From Halioglobus sp. (GTDB taxonomy: Bacteria; Pseudomonadota; Gammaproteobacteria; Pseudomonadales; Halieaceae), in NCBI GenBank assembly GCA_013214285.1, contig JABSPW010000007.1:1-45836 (forward strand): 45,836 nucleotides of DNA, in the 5' to 3' direction. Shown here one piece after another: positions 22,780-31,915 of this stretch. Under the pieces are notes generated by a model. That model did not search any database, had not been told where the DNA came from, and saw only the letters and a program-made list of their open reading frames with translations. Positions within the stretch are counted from its first letter, which is position 1; every line of letters begins with the position of its first letter. Made by a program: the position numbers and the translations under genes.

Positions 22780-23757
22780 CTAGCCGACGGTACGCAGCCA
22801 CATATACCCGACATAGGTTGCTAGCATGGCACACGCGGTTCGCCGATGCAGTGTGCCCCGGTCGAACAGGAACACCAATACTAACGCCGCTGAGAAGCCC
22901 AGAGTCAGCAGGATATCGACGATACCCCCTGACGGGATGGATATGGGTTTGATCAATGCAGCAGCGGGCAAGACAAACAAGCTATTGAACAAGTTCGATC
23001 CAACCACATTACCCAAACAAAGGTCCGACTCATTTTTTATGGCGGCAATGACCGACGTCACGAGTTCGGGCAGGCTGGTTCCAATCGCTACCACCAGCAT
23101 ACCCACCACTACAGGCGGTAATCCCATCAATTGGGCGAATTCAGACCCCTTATCCACCGTGAGGTGGCCTCCAACGCCGAGCAGTACACTGCCGATAATG
23201 ACAAACAACCAGTCCTTGTGGGTACTGTTCTCCTTAGGCGCGGGCAGCACTTTGCGTATTTCGTCGACTTCACTAATGAAAGCGTCCTGCGTTCGTGTGC
23301 GCACTTCCGCTATGGCGATATAAAGGAAAGCGCAAAGCAATAGCAGGAGTATTAGCGCATCCGAGCGGGATATTTCCGGCACGCCGACCCGCAACCACCG
23401 ATCAAGTGTCATGACCAGCAGCACTGACGTCCCAAGCAATAACAGGGGGAGTTCACGGCGCACAATCTGACCTTCAATTTTCATCGGTTTCACCAGAGCA
23501 GCCGTGCTTAGCACAAGACCGAGGTTGGCGAGGTTAGAGCCGACTACATTGCCGAAGGCAAGGTCGGATTGGTTGCGCAGAGTGCCAATAATGTTGACTA
23601 CAAGTTCCGGGGCGCTGGTACCAAATGCCACCACGGTAAGGCCGACGAGCAGCGGTGAAACACCGTACTGGGAGGCCAGCATGGATGCACCACGCACTAG
23701 TGTTGCGCCCCCTACCAACAAACATGCCAAACCCAATATCAGAAGAAAGAACGTCAA
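22780..23757 (-). CDS. Calcium/sodium antiporter, CaCA family (YrbG-like)
   Basis: At 325 residues, it is an inner-membrane protein with about ten transmembrane segments arranged as two inverted alpha-repeats. The repeat motifs are 'VVAFGTSAPELVVN' with 'GNVVGSNLANLG' in the first half and 'VVAIGTSLPELVTS' with 'GNVVGSNLFN' in the second. The Glu residues of both 'PEL' motifs form the cation site. A cytoplasmic loop (~155-180) separates the halves. The start is TTG 23757 with GAGGAG upstream; no closer ATG exists. Confidence 0.94.
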   Translation of the reverse strand: MTFFLLILGLACLLVGGATLVRGASMLASQYGVSPLLVGLTVVAFGTSAPELVVNIIGTLRNQSDLAFGNVVGSNLANLGLVLSTAALVKPMKIEGQIVRRELPLLLLGTSVLLVMTLDRWLRVGVPEISRSDALILLLLLCAFLYIAIAEVRTRTQDAFISEVDEIRKVLPAPKENSTHKDWLFVIIGSVLLGVGGHLTVDKGSEFAQLMGLPPVVVGMLVVAIGTSLPELVTSVIAAIKNESDLCLGNVVGSNLFNSLFVLPAAALIKPISIPSGGIVDILLTLGFSAALVLVFLFDRGTLHRRTACAMLATYVGYMWLRTVG

Positions 23758-23883
23758 CCGAGACTCCTCAAATATGTTTCACGGTCAGGCAAGGGTGCTG
23801 GCAACCTACGCTAAAAGCAAGAAGCGCCGATGTCAGTTTCCAGGAGTCGGATTCGTTTACCTTACCAGGAGAAAGACGACATG

Positions 23884-25047
23884 CTAATCGGAGATAGGCC
23901 AGCGATCATCCTCGATATAGAAGCGGAAGCGTTCCTCAATCATATGCGTGGTCAAGCCGTAATCCGCAAGATCATATACATGTTTGCCATGTTTGTCCTT
24001 TGGATGGCTGGCGATATGATTTTGCATACATGCTCTCGCCTTATCCGACAAGACCATGTTGAATGCGCCGTACACTCTCTCGACTACCGCTAACGGTCTA
24101 TCGGCGAGCTCGCGCTGAGAACAGTCAATGAACAGTTCGGGTGATAGACGCTCCCGTTGTTCAAAACCCCTTTCGAGAGAGCGAGCGTACCATTCCATCA
24201 CAGCATGGCCAATCTGCCCTGCATCCAGGTGACTGCAGTCACCCGCATACATCGCCATGACTGCACTGTTCATACTATTAATGCTCGCGATTACTGCAAC
24301 CGGATCCCGGTGACACCAAACAAATCGAGCATCCGGAAAGACCGTGCGAATGGCGTTTATGCCCCACATGTGCGCAGGTGCTTTCAATACCCATTGTCTG
24401 CCAGGATTCCGCCAATTGAGTAATTGCAACAGGCGTTTTTGATAACGGTACAGAGGGGTCAGATCTTGCTGCAGCAACCAGCTGCGGTAGGGCTCCAGCA
24501 TGATTTCGAAGCCGAGCTGCACGCCACTGAATGCATACGCATGCAGCAATACGCATTCCTCCGGAGTATCCGCGTCCACGTAGTGGATTTTCGCAAAATC
24601 TGAATCGCCACGCTCTTCCAACGCTTGTACAAGAAACGGATAGCGCGGATCCTGCTGCCCAGGCGCGCTACCGGGCCAGGGGTCCGGAAACTGGCATTCC
24701 CATTGCAACAAACCGCGATTGTCCGGCGCAGCGACTAATAGATTAATCAAGGCCGAAGTACCAGAGCGCGGTAAGCCCGTGACGAATATTGGCGCGACGA
24801 TGTCTTGCTCTGCTACATGAGGGTGTTCCCTGAAGGCATTTTCGCATTTCAATCGTGTGGCGAGTTGCATGACAACGCGCTCACGACAACGCTGGCGACC
24901 AATTGGATCAAGCACATTTCGATCATATGTTTTCAGTAGGGTCACCAAGCCCTCACGATAGTCGAGCTCACCAAAGTCATTGAACCCCGTCTGGCCCTCC
25001 GCCTCGCCAATGAGCTCATCCGCAGAGAATTTTGGTGTGCCCGTCAT
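23884..25047 (-). CDS. PAPS-dependent sulfotransferase-like protein
   Basis: At 387 residues, it is of the Sulfotransfer_3 type. The 5'-phosphosulfate loop is 'IFVTGLPRSGTSALINLL' (about residues 88-105), and the 3'-phosphate segment is 'FVWCHRDPVAVIASINS'. Members transfer sulfate from PAPS to small molecules or glycans. ATG 25047 overlaps the stop of the DUF1214-like gene (ATGA), so the pair is translationally coupled. PAPS could come from the cysC-sat operon at 38246-40067. The acceptor is unknown. Confidence 0.9.
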   Translation of the reverse strand: MTGTPKFSADELIGEAEGQTGFNDFGELDYREGLVTLLKTYDRNVLDPIGRQRCRERVVMQLATRLKCENAFREHPHVAEQDIVAPIFVTGLPRSGTSALINLLVAAPDNRGLLQWECQFPDPWPGSAPGQQDPRYPFLVQALEERGDSDFAKIHYVDADTPEECVLLHAYAFSGVQLGFEIMLEPYRSWLLQQDLTPLYRYQKRLLQLLNWRNPGRQWVLKAPAHMWGINAIRTVFPDARFVWCHRDPVAVIASINSMNSAVMAMYAGDCSHLDAGQIGHAVMEWYARSLERGFEQRERLSPELFIDCSQRELADRPLAVVERVYGAFNMVLSDKARACMQNHIASHPKDKHGKHVYDLADYGLTTHMIEERFRFYIEDDRWPISD

Positions 25048-26147
25048 TTCAGCTCCGAAAGTTTTGCTACGCGTGTATTGAGCGTTGGATGATGATCGGC
25101 ACCAATCCAGCGCCAACACATGGTGCCCATCCGATGTCCTGCCGTTTCAATCCAGTTTGGCACGCCTGGATCTGTGTGAGAGACCACCACACGGACACTA
25201 CCGTCGGCCTCATAATGGGCTGTGTGCTTATTGACATGAATAGTGTGGTGGCGATAATCCAGAGACTCCATCCACCAATTGTCCAGCTGAAAGTTCCAGG
25301 TTTGGCACTCGGGAATGTCGGGCGCTTCAATAATGAATACCTCGTCCTGCGCCAGCTCCCAGGCACTATGGAAGTAGAAGATGTTCGGGTCGCCTCCGAT
25401 CGATTGACAGTAATCCTGATCCGCCGGTGGCAGCGTATTCACCGTGGGGAGAAAACTTTCAGCCCAATCTTCAAACATTTGTGCCGAACCGTGCACAAAC
25501 ATGACTGCGCCTTGCAGACCTCGCAGGAGCTTCTCAGCCGTTAAGGGTTGTGGCCGGTCGTCTTTCGCACCGATCCGTGCAATAGTCATCTCTGCACGGC
25601 TTTCGTTGATGCGGTCCTGAAAAGTCTGTCGCACAGTGATCGAATTGGTGTCATCCCCTAGCGGTAGCCAATTGCCGGATTTTTCTTCCCTGCTGAGAAC
25701 AATGTCTATCTCGCCGTTTGGTCCGATATCCATTTGTCGGTGATCAATATGGCCAGTGACCTCCATGGTGCCATCAATGGCATAGCGATTGATAATAGAG
25801 CTGATACCCAAGTAGTTTACCGTGCCCCGCTTGCCTGTAATGCGATAGTCGTATTTTGGATTTATCGGTGCGCTCTCATAACGGTTGTCCGGGTTGTCCG
25901 CGCCCAACTTAATCGTCTCGTGGGCCCCACAACGCAATTGTGGAAACAAAGGGTCACGGAATTCCAGGAAGCTTTCTAGGCCGCCTCGGAGCAGCCGGGA
26001 CAGGTATCGGTATCCCTCGGCCTGATTGAAAGGATCTTGGGGGGCTTTTTTGCTCTGGATGATCTTGCCCGCATCCTTCAGGGCGTCGCAAAACTCTTCC
26101 CAGGCGGTTCCATCCACCACTTTTTTTTCCGCATCAGATAACGACAT
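25044..26147 (-). CDS. DUF1214-like protein
   Basis: At 367 residues, with no signal peptide. The C-terminal third has the DUF1214 pattern: 'WNFQLDNWWMESLDYR', 'HTIHVNKHTAHYEADGSVRV', 'HTDPGVPNWIETAGHRMGTM' (20 residues) and 'CWRWIG'. The central part is beta-rich ('MEVTGHIDHRQM'). No enzymatic role is established. CAGGAG lies six bases before ATG 26147. It is coupled to the sulfotransferase gene (ATGA), a pairing suggesting action on the same substrate. Confidence 0.85.
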   Translation of the reverse strand: MSLSDAEKKVVDGTAWEEFCDALKDAGKIIQSKKAPQDPFNQAEGYRYLSRLLRGGLESFLEFRDPLFPQLRCGAHETIKLGADNPDNRYESAPINPKYDYRITGKRGTVNYLGISSIINRYAIDGTMEVTGHIDHRQMDIGPNGEIDIVLSREEKSGNWLPLGDDTNSITVRQTFQDRINESRAEMTIARIGAKDDRPQPLTAEKLLRGLQGAVMFVHGSAQMFEDWAESFLPTVNTLPPADQDYCQSIGGDPNIFYFHSAWELAQDEVFIIEAPDIPECQTWNFQLDNWWMESLDYRHHTIHVNKHTAHYEADGSVRVVVSHTDPGVPNWIETAGHRMGTMCWRWIGADHHPTLNTRVAKLSELK

Positions 26148-26290
26148 ACGGGGCTCCTGAACAGTGGGTTTGTCAAAGGACGGACAAGTGTTATCAAAGC
26201 ATCACCGGGAATCAAGTGTGCCGCTATATCGGCAGTGAAAGCCGCCCTATTCCTGTGGTCGGGTCTGCTCGTTTGAACCGACGTGATGCG

Positions 26291-27688
26291 CTACGGCGTC
26301 GCTTCATCTTGTAAGCCGCGCAAGACCCTCGCTACCCAGACGAGAATCGTCACCGCGATAAGCAGTGCCACACTAACCAGCACTATCGCCACCGTTGGGA
26401 CCCATCGGGTTTTCGTATCAAGCTGTCCCGGCATGGCGTTGATTCTAGCTTGCAAGGTCCTATAAGCAACAAAGCCTTCTCTATCAAGGTTGCCTAGAAC
26501 AAGACTACGACGCTCGAGTGGGTCTATTTTCAGATCATAAAAGCGACCATCCTCGTACAACTTCCAGCGCTGGTCGAAGGCATAGCGAGCGGGCCTCATA
26601 GTAGGCACGCGCGGCTCGAAGTGGATAAACAGGTTTTCCCGAGGCAGTTCGCTCAAGTTACGAAAAACCGGGACCAGGCTGACGCCATCGCCCGGATACG
26701 TCTCGGGCAAGGCGACACCTGCCAGTTCGGCTAAAGTCGGGAGGATGTCGTTGAGGTTGACCAGACTTGCGCTTACGCGTCCCTCGACAACAAGGCCAGG
26801 GCCCCAGGCTATGAAGGGGACTCGGGACCCCGTATTCAGCGTTTTGCCCTTAGCGCCGACGACCGCTTTACCTCTGTAACGACTGATAATGTCGGTATCG
26901 GTGCCGTTATCACCGATGAACAAGACCAGCGTATTGCCAGTGAGGTCGAGCGCGTTGACCTTATCGCGTATCTTGCCTACTAAGGAATCCATGTAAGCAA
27001 CCATGGCAGCAAAGCGTGCTTGATCATCGGAGTCTTCGTCACGCATCTGGGGAGTGATCACAAAGGGCGCGTGGGGTAGAAGCATCGGATAATAGAGAAA
27101 AAATGGTCGGTCTCGTTGAGCTTCGATGAAGTCAAGAGCCGCTTTATTCATTACATCAGGCCCGAAAACGTGCTCACCATGCTTTCGCACGTCGCCATTG
27201 TGGTCGATTAACGGAGACCAATAGCGTGAGCCGCGCTGCTGTGCAGTAAGCTGCCAGACTATGTACTCATCAAAGCCTGCATCCCCAGGTAACGCGCCTT
27301 CAATATCTTCAAAACGGTTATTGAACAACTCCCATTTGCCGATTACTGCGGTACTGTAGCCGGCCTCTTGCATTAGATGAGCAAAGGTAGTCTGAGTAGG
27401 CTCAAGGTAGCCATAGTGGCGGTAATTGCGGAAATTGTATTGCCCGGTCATGATCTTGACCCGTGAAGGTGTGGACAGGGGCTGAGCATGTCCATGGTCG
27501 AACATGAGCCCCTCTGCTGCCATCTCATCGATATATGGGGTTCGATAGCTCTCGCCACCGTAGGCTCCAATCACCTCTGCCCCAATATCGTCCGCTAGTA
27601 TCAGAATGATATTGGGAGACCTTGCCGACGCCGCGTACACGGGGAGGAACACCACGGTAACCAGTACAGACCAGAGAAAGCGCGTCAT
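26291..27688 (-). CDS. Secreted membrane-anchored sulfatase, Ser-type active site
   Basis: At 465 residues: an N-terminal signal peptide, a formylglycine-dependent sulfatase domain, and a C-terminal transmembrane anchor ('VPTVAIVLVSVALLIAVTIL', about 429-448). The activation motif is Ser72-Thr-Pro-Ser-Arg76 ('LSTPSRVKIMTGQ'), the Ser form of C/S-x-P-x-R. Metal ligands are Asp33-Asp34 and Asp260-Asn261 ('IGDNG'). Where most members have Lys-Trp-His, it has Lys118-Trp-Glu120. It is closest in pattern to sulfatases with 'MTGQYNFRNY'. Last gene of the operon, starting one base after the stop of the Cys-type sulfatase gene. Ser conversion needs a radical-SAM maturase, which is not in the window. 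Confidence 0.9.
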   Translation of the reverse strand: MTRFLWSVLVTVVFLPVYAASARSPNIILILADDIGAEVIGAYGGESYRTPYIDEMAAEGLMFDHGHAQPLSTPSRVKIMTGQYNFRNYRHYGYLEPTQTTFAHLMQEAGYSTAVIGKWELFNNRFEDIEGALPGDAGFDEYIVWQLTAQQRGSRYWSPLIDHNGDVRKHGEHVFGPDVMNKAALDFIEAQRDRPFFLYYPMLLPHAPFVITPQMRDEDSDDQARFAAMVAYMDSLVGKIRDKVNALDLTGNTLVLFIGDNGTDTDIISRYRGKAVVGAKGKTLNTGSRVPFIAWGPGLVVEGRVSASLVNLNDILPTLAELAGVALPETYPGDGVSLVPVFRNLSELPRENLFIHFEPRVPTMRPARYAFDQRWKLYEDGRFYDLKIDPLERRSLVLGNLDREGFVAYRTLQARINAMPGQLDTKTRWVPTVAIVLVSVALLIAVTILVWVARVLRGLQDEATP

Positions 27689-27689
27689 C

Positions 27690-29243
27690 TCAGAGCAACT
27701 TCATCAACTGCTCTAGGGTGCGTATCAACGGTCCGTGATACCAGGGTGTCTCTGGATCCCGGTCAGGAACCTGGTATTTGTTACGCAGAGTCAAAAGTCG
27801 GTTTTTCAGATCGCGAGTAATTGATTCGTAACGCTCGTCGCCATAGCGATTGTATTGCTCTGCAGGGTCGGCTTCCAGATCGAACAGTTCCCACTCCCCG
27901 TAGCGATAATAGTGGACCAATTTATAGCGTCCTGTGTGCACACCGTAGTGCCGCGGTACACCGTGAAAACCCGGGTTCTCATAAAAGTGGTAGTACAGGT
28001 CTCGATCCCAGTTTGTGTTGGGGTTGTCAAACAAAGGCAGCAGACTGACACCGTGCATCGGTCGATGAGGTTGCACGCCTGCCGCGTCGAGAAGCGTTGG
28101 AGCAAAATCAATATTCTGCACCATGGCATCAGTATGGCTACCGGCAGGGATGCGCTGTGGCCAGCGCACAAGGAGAGGTATGCGTGACGACACCTCGTCC
28201 ATCCATCGTTTATCAAACCAGCCATTCTCGCCAAGGAAAAAACCCTGGTCGGACGTATAGACGACGAGGGTGTTATCTGATAAGCCGCTTGTGTCAAGGT
28301 AGTCCAACAGGCGGCCAATCTCCCTATCCATACTCTGTACAGACGCAATATAGGTCTTGATATAGCGCTGATATTTCCAGCGAACATCCGCATCGTGAGA
28401 CAGATCTGCCGACTCATACCTGCGGTTCCCCTCGGCAAATGCCGACTCCCATAACACTGCCTGCTCAGACGTCAGATTTCCAGGCATACTCTTTTTCACA
28501 TCACCGTTTGTCATGTATTCGGCGATGGACATGCGAGCGTCTCGTCGCATAGCATTTTCGCCATTGAAATCGCGAAGCAGGGTATCCGGCTCTTCAATAT
28601 GTGTACTCTCCTCCCAGGATCGTAATTCATGTGGCCCTGGCAGCCAGTCTCGATGCGGCGTCTTGTGATTGTAGATCAAGAAAAAGGGAGCCGGGTCGTT
28701 GGCTGCGGCATGCAGCCACGCTAGCGCCTTGTCGGTAATCAACTCCGCAACGTAACCCTCGGTGAGCTCGACGCCGGCCGGACCGCGAAATTCTGGATTG
28801 TAATAACTGCCCTGCTCGAAGATGTTGTGAATCACGTCCCAGTGATTGAAGCCCACCGGATCACTGTAAAGATGCCACTTGCCAATCACCGCTGTGTTAT
28901 AGCCGGCGTCTTGCAAAAGGCGTGGCAATGTCTGCTGAAAACCATCGAAAGATCCCGACCATTCATTGGAGTAAAAGCCATTGGCATGGCTGTGCAGTCC
29001 TGTCAGCATGGTAGCTCGGCTGGGTCCACAAATAGCGTTGCCGACATAGGCTCGATCGAAACGCAGTCCCTCTCGCGCAAGCCTATCAATACCGGGTGTT
29101 AGCATGATTCCGCCACTGTAAGCACTGACGGCACGCACGGCATGGTCGTCGGACATGATGAAGAGAATATTGGGCCTATCCGCAAAAGCTAAGGTGGCTC
29201 CCAGTAACGAAAACACACAAGTCAGCAGATTTAGGCTTCGCAT
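27690..29243 (-). CDS. Secreted sulfatase, Cys-type active site
   Basis: At 517 residues, it has a signal peptide ('LLTCVFSLLGATLAFA'). Active-site motif Cys72-Gly-Pro-Ser-Arg76 ('AICGPSRATMLTG'), metal Asp32-Asp33 ('SDDHA'), Lys122/His124 ('GKWHLY') and 'YTSDQGFFLGENGWFDKR' (metal Asp-Gln, Lys). No C-terminal anchor. The overall pattern matches choline-/heparan-/iduronate-type sulfatases; the substrate is unknown. It lies 25 bases after the GMC gene stop, in the operon. Confidence 0.94.
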   Translation of the reverse strand: MRSLNLLTCVFSLLGATLAFADRPNILFIMSDDHAVRAVSAYSGGIMLTPGIDRLAREGLRFDRAYVGNAICGPSRATMLTGLHSHANGFYSNEWSGSFDGFQQTLPRLLQDAGYNTAVIGKWHLYSDPVGFNHWDVIHNIFEQGSYYNPEFRGPAGVELTEGYVAELITDKALAWLHAAANDPAPFFLIYNHKTPHRDWLPGPHELRSWEESTHIEEPDTLLRDFNGENAMRRDARMSIAEYMTNGDVKKSMPGNLTSEQAVLWESAFAEGNRRYESADLSHDADVRWKYQRYIKTYIASVQSMDREIGRLLDYLDTSGLSDNTLVVYTSDQGFFLGENGWFDKRWMDEVSSRIPLLVRWPQRIPAGSHTDAMVQNIDFAPTLLDAAGVQPHRPMHGVSLLPLFDNPNTNWDRDLYYHFYENPGFHGVPRHYGVHTGRYKLVHYYRYGEWELFDLEADPAEQYNRYGDERYESITRDLKNRLLTLRNKYQVPDRDPETPWYHGPLIRTLEQLMKLL

Positions 29244-29268
29244 ATCACAGCCCGTAATGACGTTTTTG

Positions 29269-30972
29269 CTATACCGCGCCTGCGGTGAGCTGTTTTACCG
29301 CATAGTCGCAGGCGCGGGCGGTGAACGCCATGTAGGTCAACGAGGGGTTCACGCAGGATGCTGATGTCATAAAGGAACCATCGGTAACGAACAGATTAGG
29401 TATCTCGTGCGCCTGGTTCCATTTATTGAGTACAGATTTAGCCGGGTCATCTCCCATTCGGGCCGTGCCCATTTCGTGAATGCCCTCTCCAGGCAGTGAC
29501 ATTTCCTCCACACCAGGTAGGGTGAATACTGCGCCGGCCGCTTTAAGAATGCGATCTGCCTGCTCTCGTGCATCGCGACGCAACTTCACCTCGTTTTCAC
29601 TCCAACGCATGTCAAATGCAACCTGTGGCAACCCGAAGCGATCCACCTCTTTACTCAGGTACAAACGGTTGCGCTTCATTGGAAGACACTCGGTAAAGCC
29701 TGCCAATGCCCAGATCCATGGTCCGGGCTTGCGCAGGGCATCCTTGAGATCGGCGCCAAAACCCTTTTTGTTGAAGGCGGTCTGCCAATTCATCCGGATT
29801 GTCGCAGTCTGGTAACCGTACCCGCGAATGAAATCAGCATCTTCATCTTGGCCACCGATATTGCGAAAGCGCGGAATGTACATTCCCGTCGGTCTGTTAC
29901 CTTTGTAATACGTATCCATATTATCCAGAAAAATTCCCAGCCCACTGACTCCCAGTGTGTGATCCATCAGGTAATGACCAAGTACACCGCTGCTGTTGCC
30001 CAGTCCATTAGGGAAGCGTTCACTTGTGGATTGCATGAGGATCTGCGTGCTGGATACAGTAGAAGCGCAAAGGAAAAACAGTTTGGCAGAGTATGACGCG
30101 CGCTCCTTAGTGTGCATATCAATTACTCGCACACGCGACACTTTGCCAGTTGTCGGATCATACTCCAACTGTTCTACCAGAGAGTCAGGCTTGAGCGTCA
30201 TATTGCCGGTCGCTGTCGCCGCCGGTAGCGTCGAGCTTTGTGAACTGAAGTAGCTGCCCGTGGAGCATCCTCTAACACAGGGGCCGCAGAAGTGGCAAGC
30301 TGCTCTACCAGGCAGAGGTTCCGTTAATATGGCGACCCGCGCATCGGTCAATTTCACGTCAGGAGCCTTACTTTTAAGCCGATCAGCGATAGTGTTTTCC
30401 AGCGCATAGCGTGGCATCGGTTTCTGAAATTCGCTGTCAGGCAGTTCGGCCAATCCCTCCGACCTGCCCGAGATACCGGCAAACTTCTCAACATAGCTGT
30501 ACCAGGGGGCGATGTCCTCGTACTCCACCGGCCAGGGTATACCATGACCATCGGTCGCGTTGGCCTTCAGATCCATTTCACTCAGGCGGTAGGTCTGGCG
30601 ACCCCACATTACGGACCGTCCCCCTACCCTACCGCCACGGACCCACATGAAAGGATTGTCGTCGTCGACTACATATGGGTTCTCTTTTTCATTTATCCAG
30701 AGGTGCCGGGTCGCTTCGTTGATGGCATATCCAGTACGAGCCACCATCGGATATTCTTCTTCGTAAAGTTCCCGTGGCTTTTTACCCTGGTAGGGAAGCT
30801 TCCAATCTGGCGCGTGCTCTCCCAGATAACCCTTGCCGTGCTCAAGAGCACTACCCCGCTCCAGCACCAGCACCTTCAGACCCTTTTCCGTCAACTCCTT
30901 TGCTGCCCAACCACCGGAAATGCCTGACCCGACCACAATGGCATCGAAATCGTATTGTCTGCTTTCACCCAT
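29269..30972 (-). CDS. GMC-family dehydrogenase large subunit (glucoside 3-dehydrogenase-like)
   Basis: At 567 residues, FAD-binding 'IVVGSGISGGWAAKEL' (GxGxxG at 15-20), 'VRGGRVGGRSVMWG', and catalytic-region 'HEMGTARMG' and 'NPSLTYMAF' near the C-terminus. A Cys cluster, C226-x2-C229-x2-C232-x3-C236 ('CHFCGPCVRGC'), resembles the iron-sulfur site of FAD-dependent glucose/sorbitol/glucoside dehydrogenases. It has no signal peptide and is expected to be carried out by the Tat signal of the small subunit encoded just upstream (20-base gap). It should oxidise a sugar hydroxyl, with C3 of a glycoside the favoured guess. Confidence 0.9.
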   Translation of the reverse strand: MGESRQYDFDAIVVGSGISGGWAAKELTEKGLKVLVLERGSALEHGKGYLGEHAPDWKLPYQGKKPRELYEEEYPMVARTGYAINEATRHLWINEKENPYVVDDDNPFMWVRGGRVGGRSVMWGRQTYRLSEMDLKANATDGHGIPWPVEYEDIAPWYSYVEKFAGISGRSEGLAELPDSEFQKPMPRYALENTIADRLKSKAPDVKLTDARVAILTEPLPGRAACHFCGPCVRGCSTGSYFSSQSSTLPAATATGNMTLKPDSLVEQLEYDPTTGKVSRVRVIDMHTKERASYSAKLFFLCASTVSSTQILMQSTSERFPNGLGNSSGVLGHYLMDHTLGVSGLGIFLDNMDTYYKGNRPTGMYIPRFRNIGGQDEDADFIRGYGYQTATIRMNWQTAFNKKGFGADLKDALRKPGPWIWALAGFTECLPMKRNRLYLSKEVDRFGLPQVAFDMRWSENEVKLRRDAREQADRILKAAGAVFTLPGVEEMSLPGEGIHEMGTARMGDDPAKSVLNKWNQAHEIPNLFVTDGSFMTSASCVNPSLTYMAFTARACDYAVKQLTAGAV

Positions 30973-30992
30973 ATTGTGAAGTCCCGAACTAT

Positions 30993-31613
30993 TTATATGA
31001 ACGAGCCAGCCCAGGAGCTGTCATCTTTAGACAAGGGATAATTACCGTCAAATGCCATAGGCATCGGGTCATACCGCAACACCTGTTTGGACCCTACTTC
31101 CGACGTGAAGAACCCATAAATTGTCAGCTCCTTAATCTGACAGATAAACGGAGCATCACTTATGAACTCTCGCTGCACGTTGCCGAATTTATACCAATCG
31201 GAGTCGCTCGCCTCACCCTCCAGTTCTTCCATGATCTTCAACTGCGTGGCTGTATCCAATTGATCAAAGGGCTTACCATACGTCTGCGGAACTTCCGTTT
31301 CTATGGCCGTAAGGCCTGCCTCGAAAATAGCGCGCTCCTCGGCATTAAGCCAGTCCGCCGCGAGCAATTCGATAAACTGCGGTACACCCGCATCGATCGC
31401 TCCTGGAGTATCCGTGCGCGGGATGACAACCTCCGCCATGGCAGCGACAATTTTCTTTTGCGCTGGGGAGAAATATTCGACGTCTTTGGAATTGTAGTCA
31501 GGGGCAGTTGCCAGGTAGACCTGCTGCTCCTCGGTTAGGCTGAACCCGTGTTGGGCCGCAGTAACACCACTCACCATAATGGCCGCACACTGCAGGAATT
31601 CACGACGGTTCAT
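30993..31613 (-). CDS. Gluconate 2-dehydrogenase subunit 3-like small subunit, Tat-exported
   Basis: At 206 residues, it has a twin-arginine signal ('MNRREFLQCAAIMVSGVTAA') and the subunit-3 pattern 'FSPAQKKIVAAMAEVVIPRTDTPGAIDAGV' (split) and 'FDQLDTATQLKIMEELE', ending 'ELTIYGFFTSEVG' and 'YDPMPMAFDGNYP'. These small subunits are needed for assembly and export of GMC dehydrogenases. It overlaps the preceding membrane-protein gene by 14 bases and is followed by the GMC gene. Confidence 0.92.
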   Translation of the reverse strand: MNRREFLQCAAIMVSGVTAAQHGFSLTEEQQVYLATAPDYNSKDVEYFSPAQKKIVAAMAEVVIPRTDTPGAIDAGVPQFIELLAADWLNAEERAIFEAGLTAIETEVPQTYGKPFDQLDTATQLKIMEELEGEASDSDWYKFGNVQREFISDAPFICQIKELTIYGFFTSEVGSKQVLRYDPMPMAFDGNYPLSKDDSSWAGSFI

Positions 31614-31872
31614 GCTGGCTTCCCCTCAAGTTGCGCCACAGTGGTGGCAAAATAATAATGGCTCCGGCGACGGCCAGACAGGCGTGCAGATGATAGGGCC
31701 AGATTCCGAAATAGTAACCTGCGGCTTTAAAACCACTGTACCCCCAGTAAATGGGACCAAAATCTGTTACGTGGTACAACTCATAAAATAATGTCGCCGT
31801 CGCGGGTAACAGATAATAAAGATAGCCCGCCACGATAAAGGCGATCACCCAGCGGCGTGGAGACCATAGCAT
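31600..31872 (-). CDS. Small membrane protein of the dehydrogenase operon
   Basis: At 90 residues, with two or three hydrophobic segments ('VIAFIVAGYLYYLLPATATLF', about 8-28 split; 'ACLAVAGAIIILPPLW' near 64-80) and many aromatic residues plus His ('YHVTDFG', 'WPYHLHAC'). ATG 31872 is preferred because GGAGGG (31883-31888) precedes it; an upstream GTG at 31929 overlaps the isomerase gene. The family is not recognised. Its place directly before the dehydrogenase subunits, and the absence of a cytochrome c gene, suggest it could anchor the complex or pass electrons to quinone. Confidence 0.8.
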   Translation of the reverse strand: MLWSPRRWVIAFIVAGYLYYLLPATATLFYELYHVTDFGPIYWGYSGFKAAGYYFGIWPYHLHACLAVAGAIIILPPLWRNLRGSQHEPS

Positions 31873-31915
31873 GGTTTTGTAGCCCTCCGACATTGTATCG
31901 AATGTGCAGTAAGCC

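Noticed and set aside
30774..31538. Plus-strand open frame of 254 codons opposite the GMC and small-subunit genes
   Set aside because: Composition is atypical for a protein, and the opposite strand carries motif-rich coding sequence.
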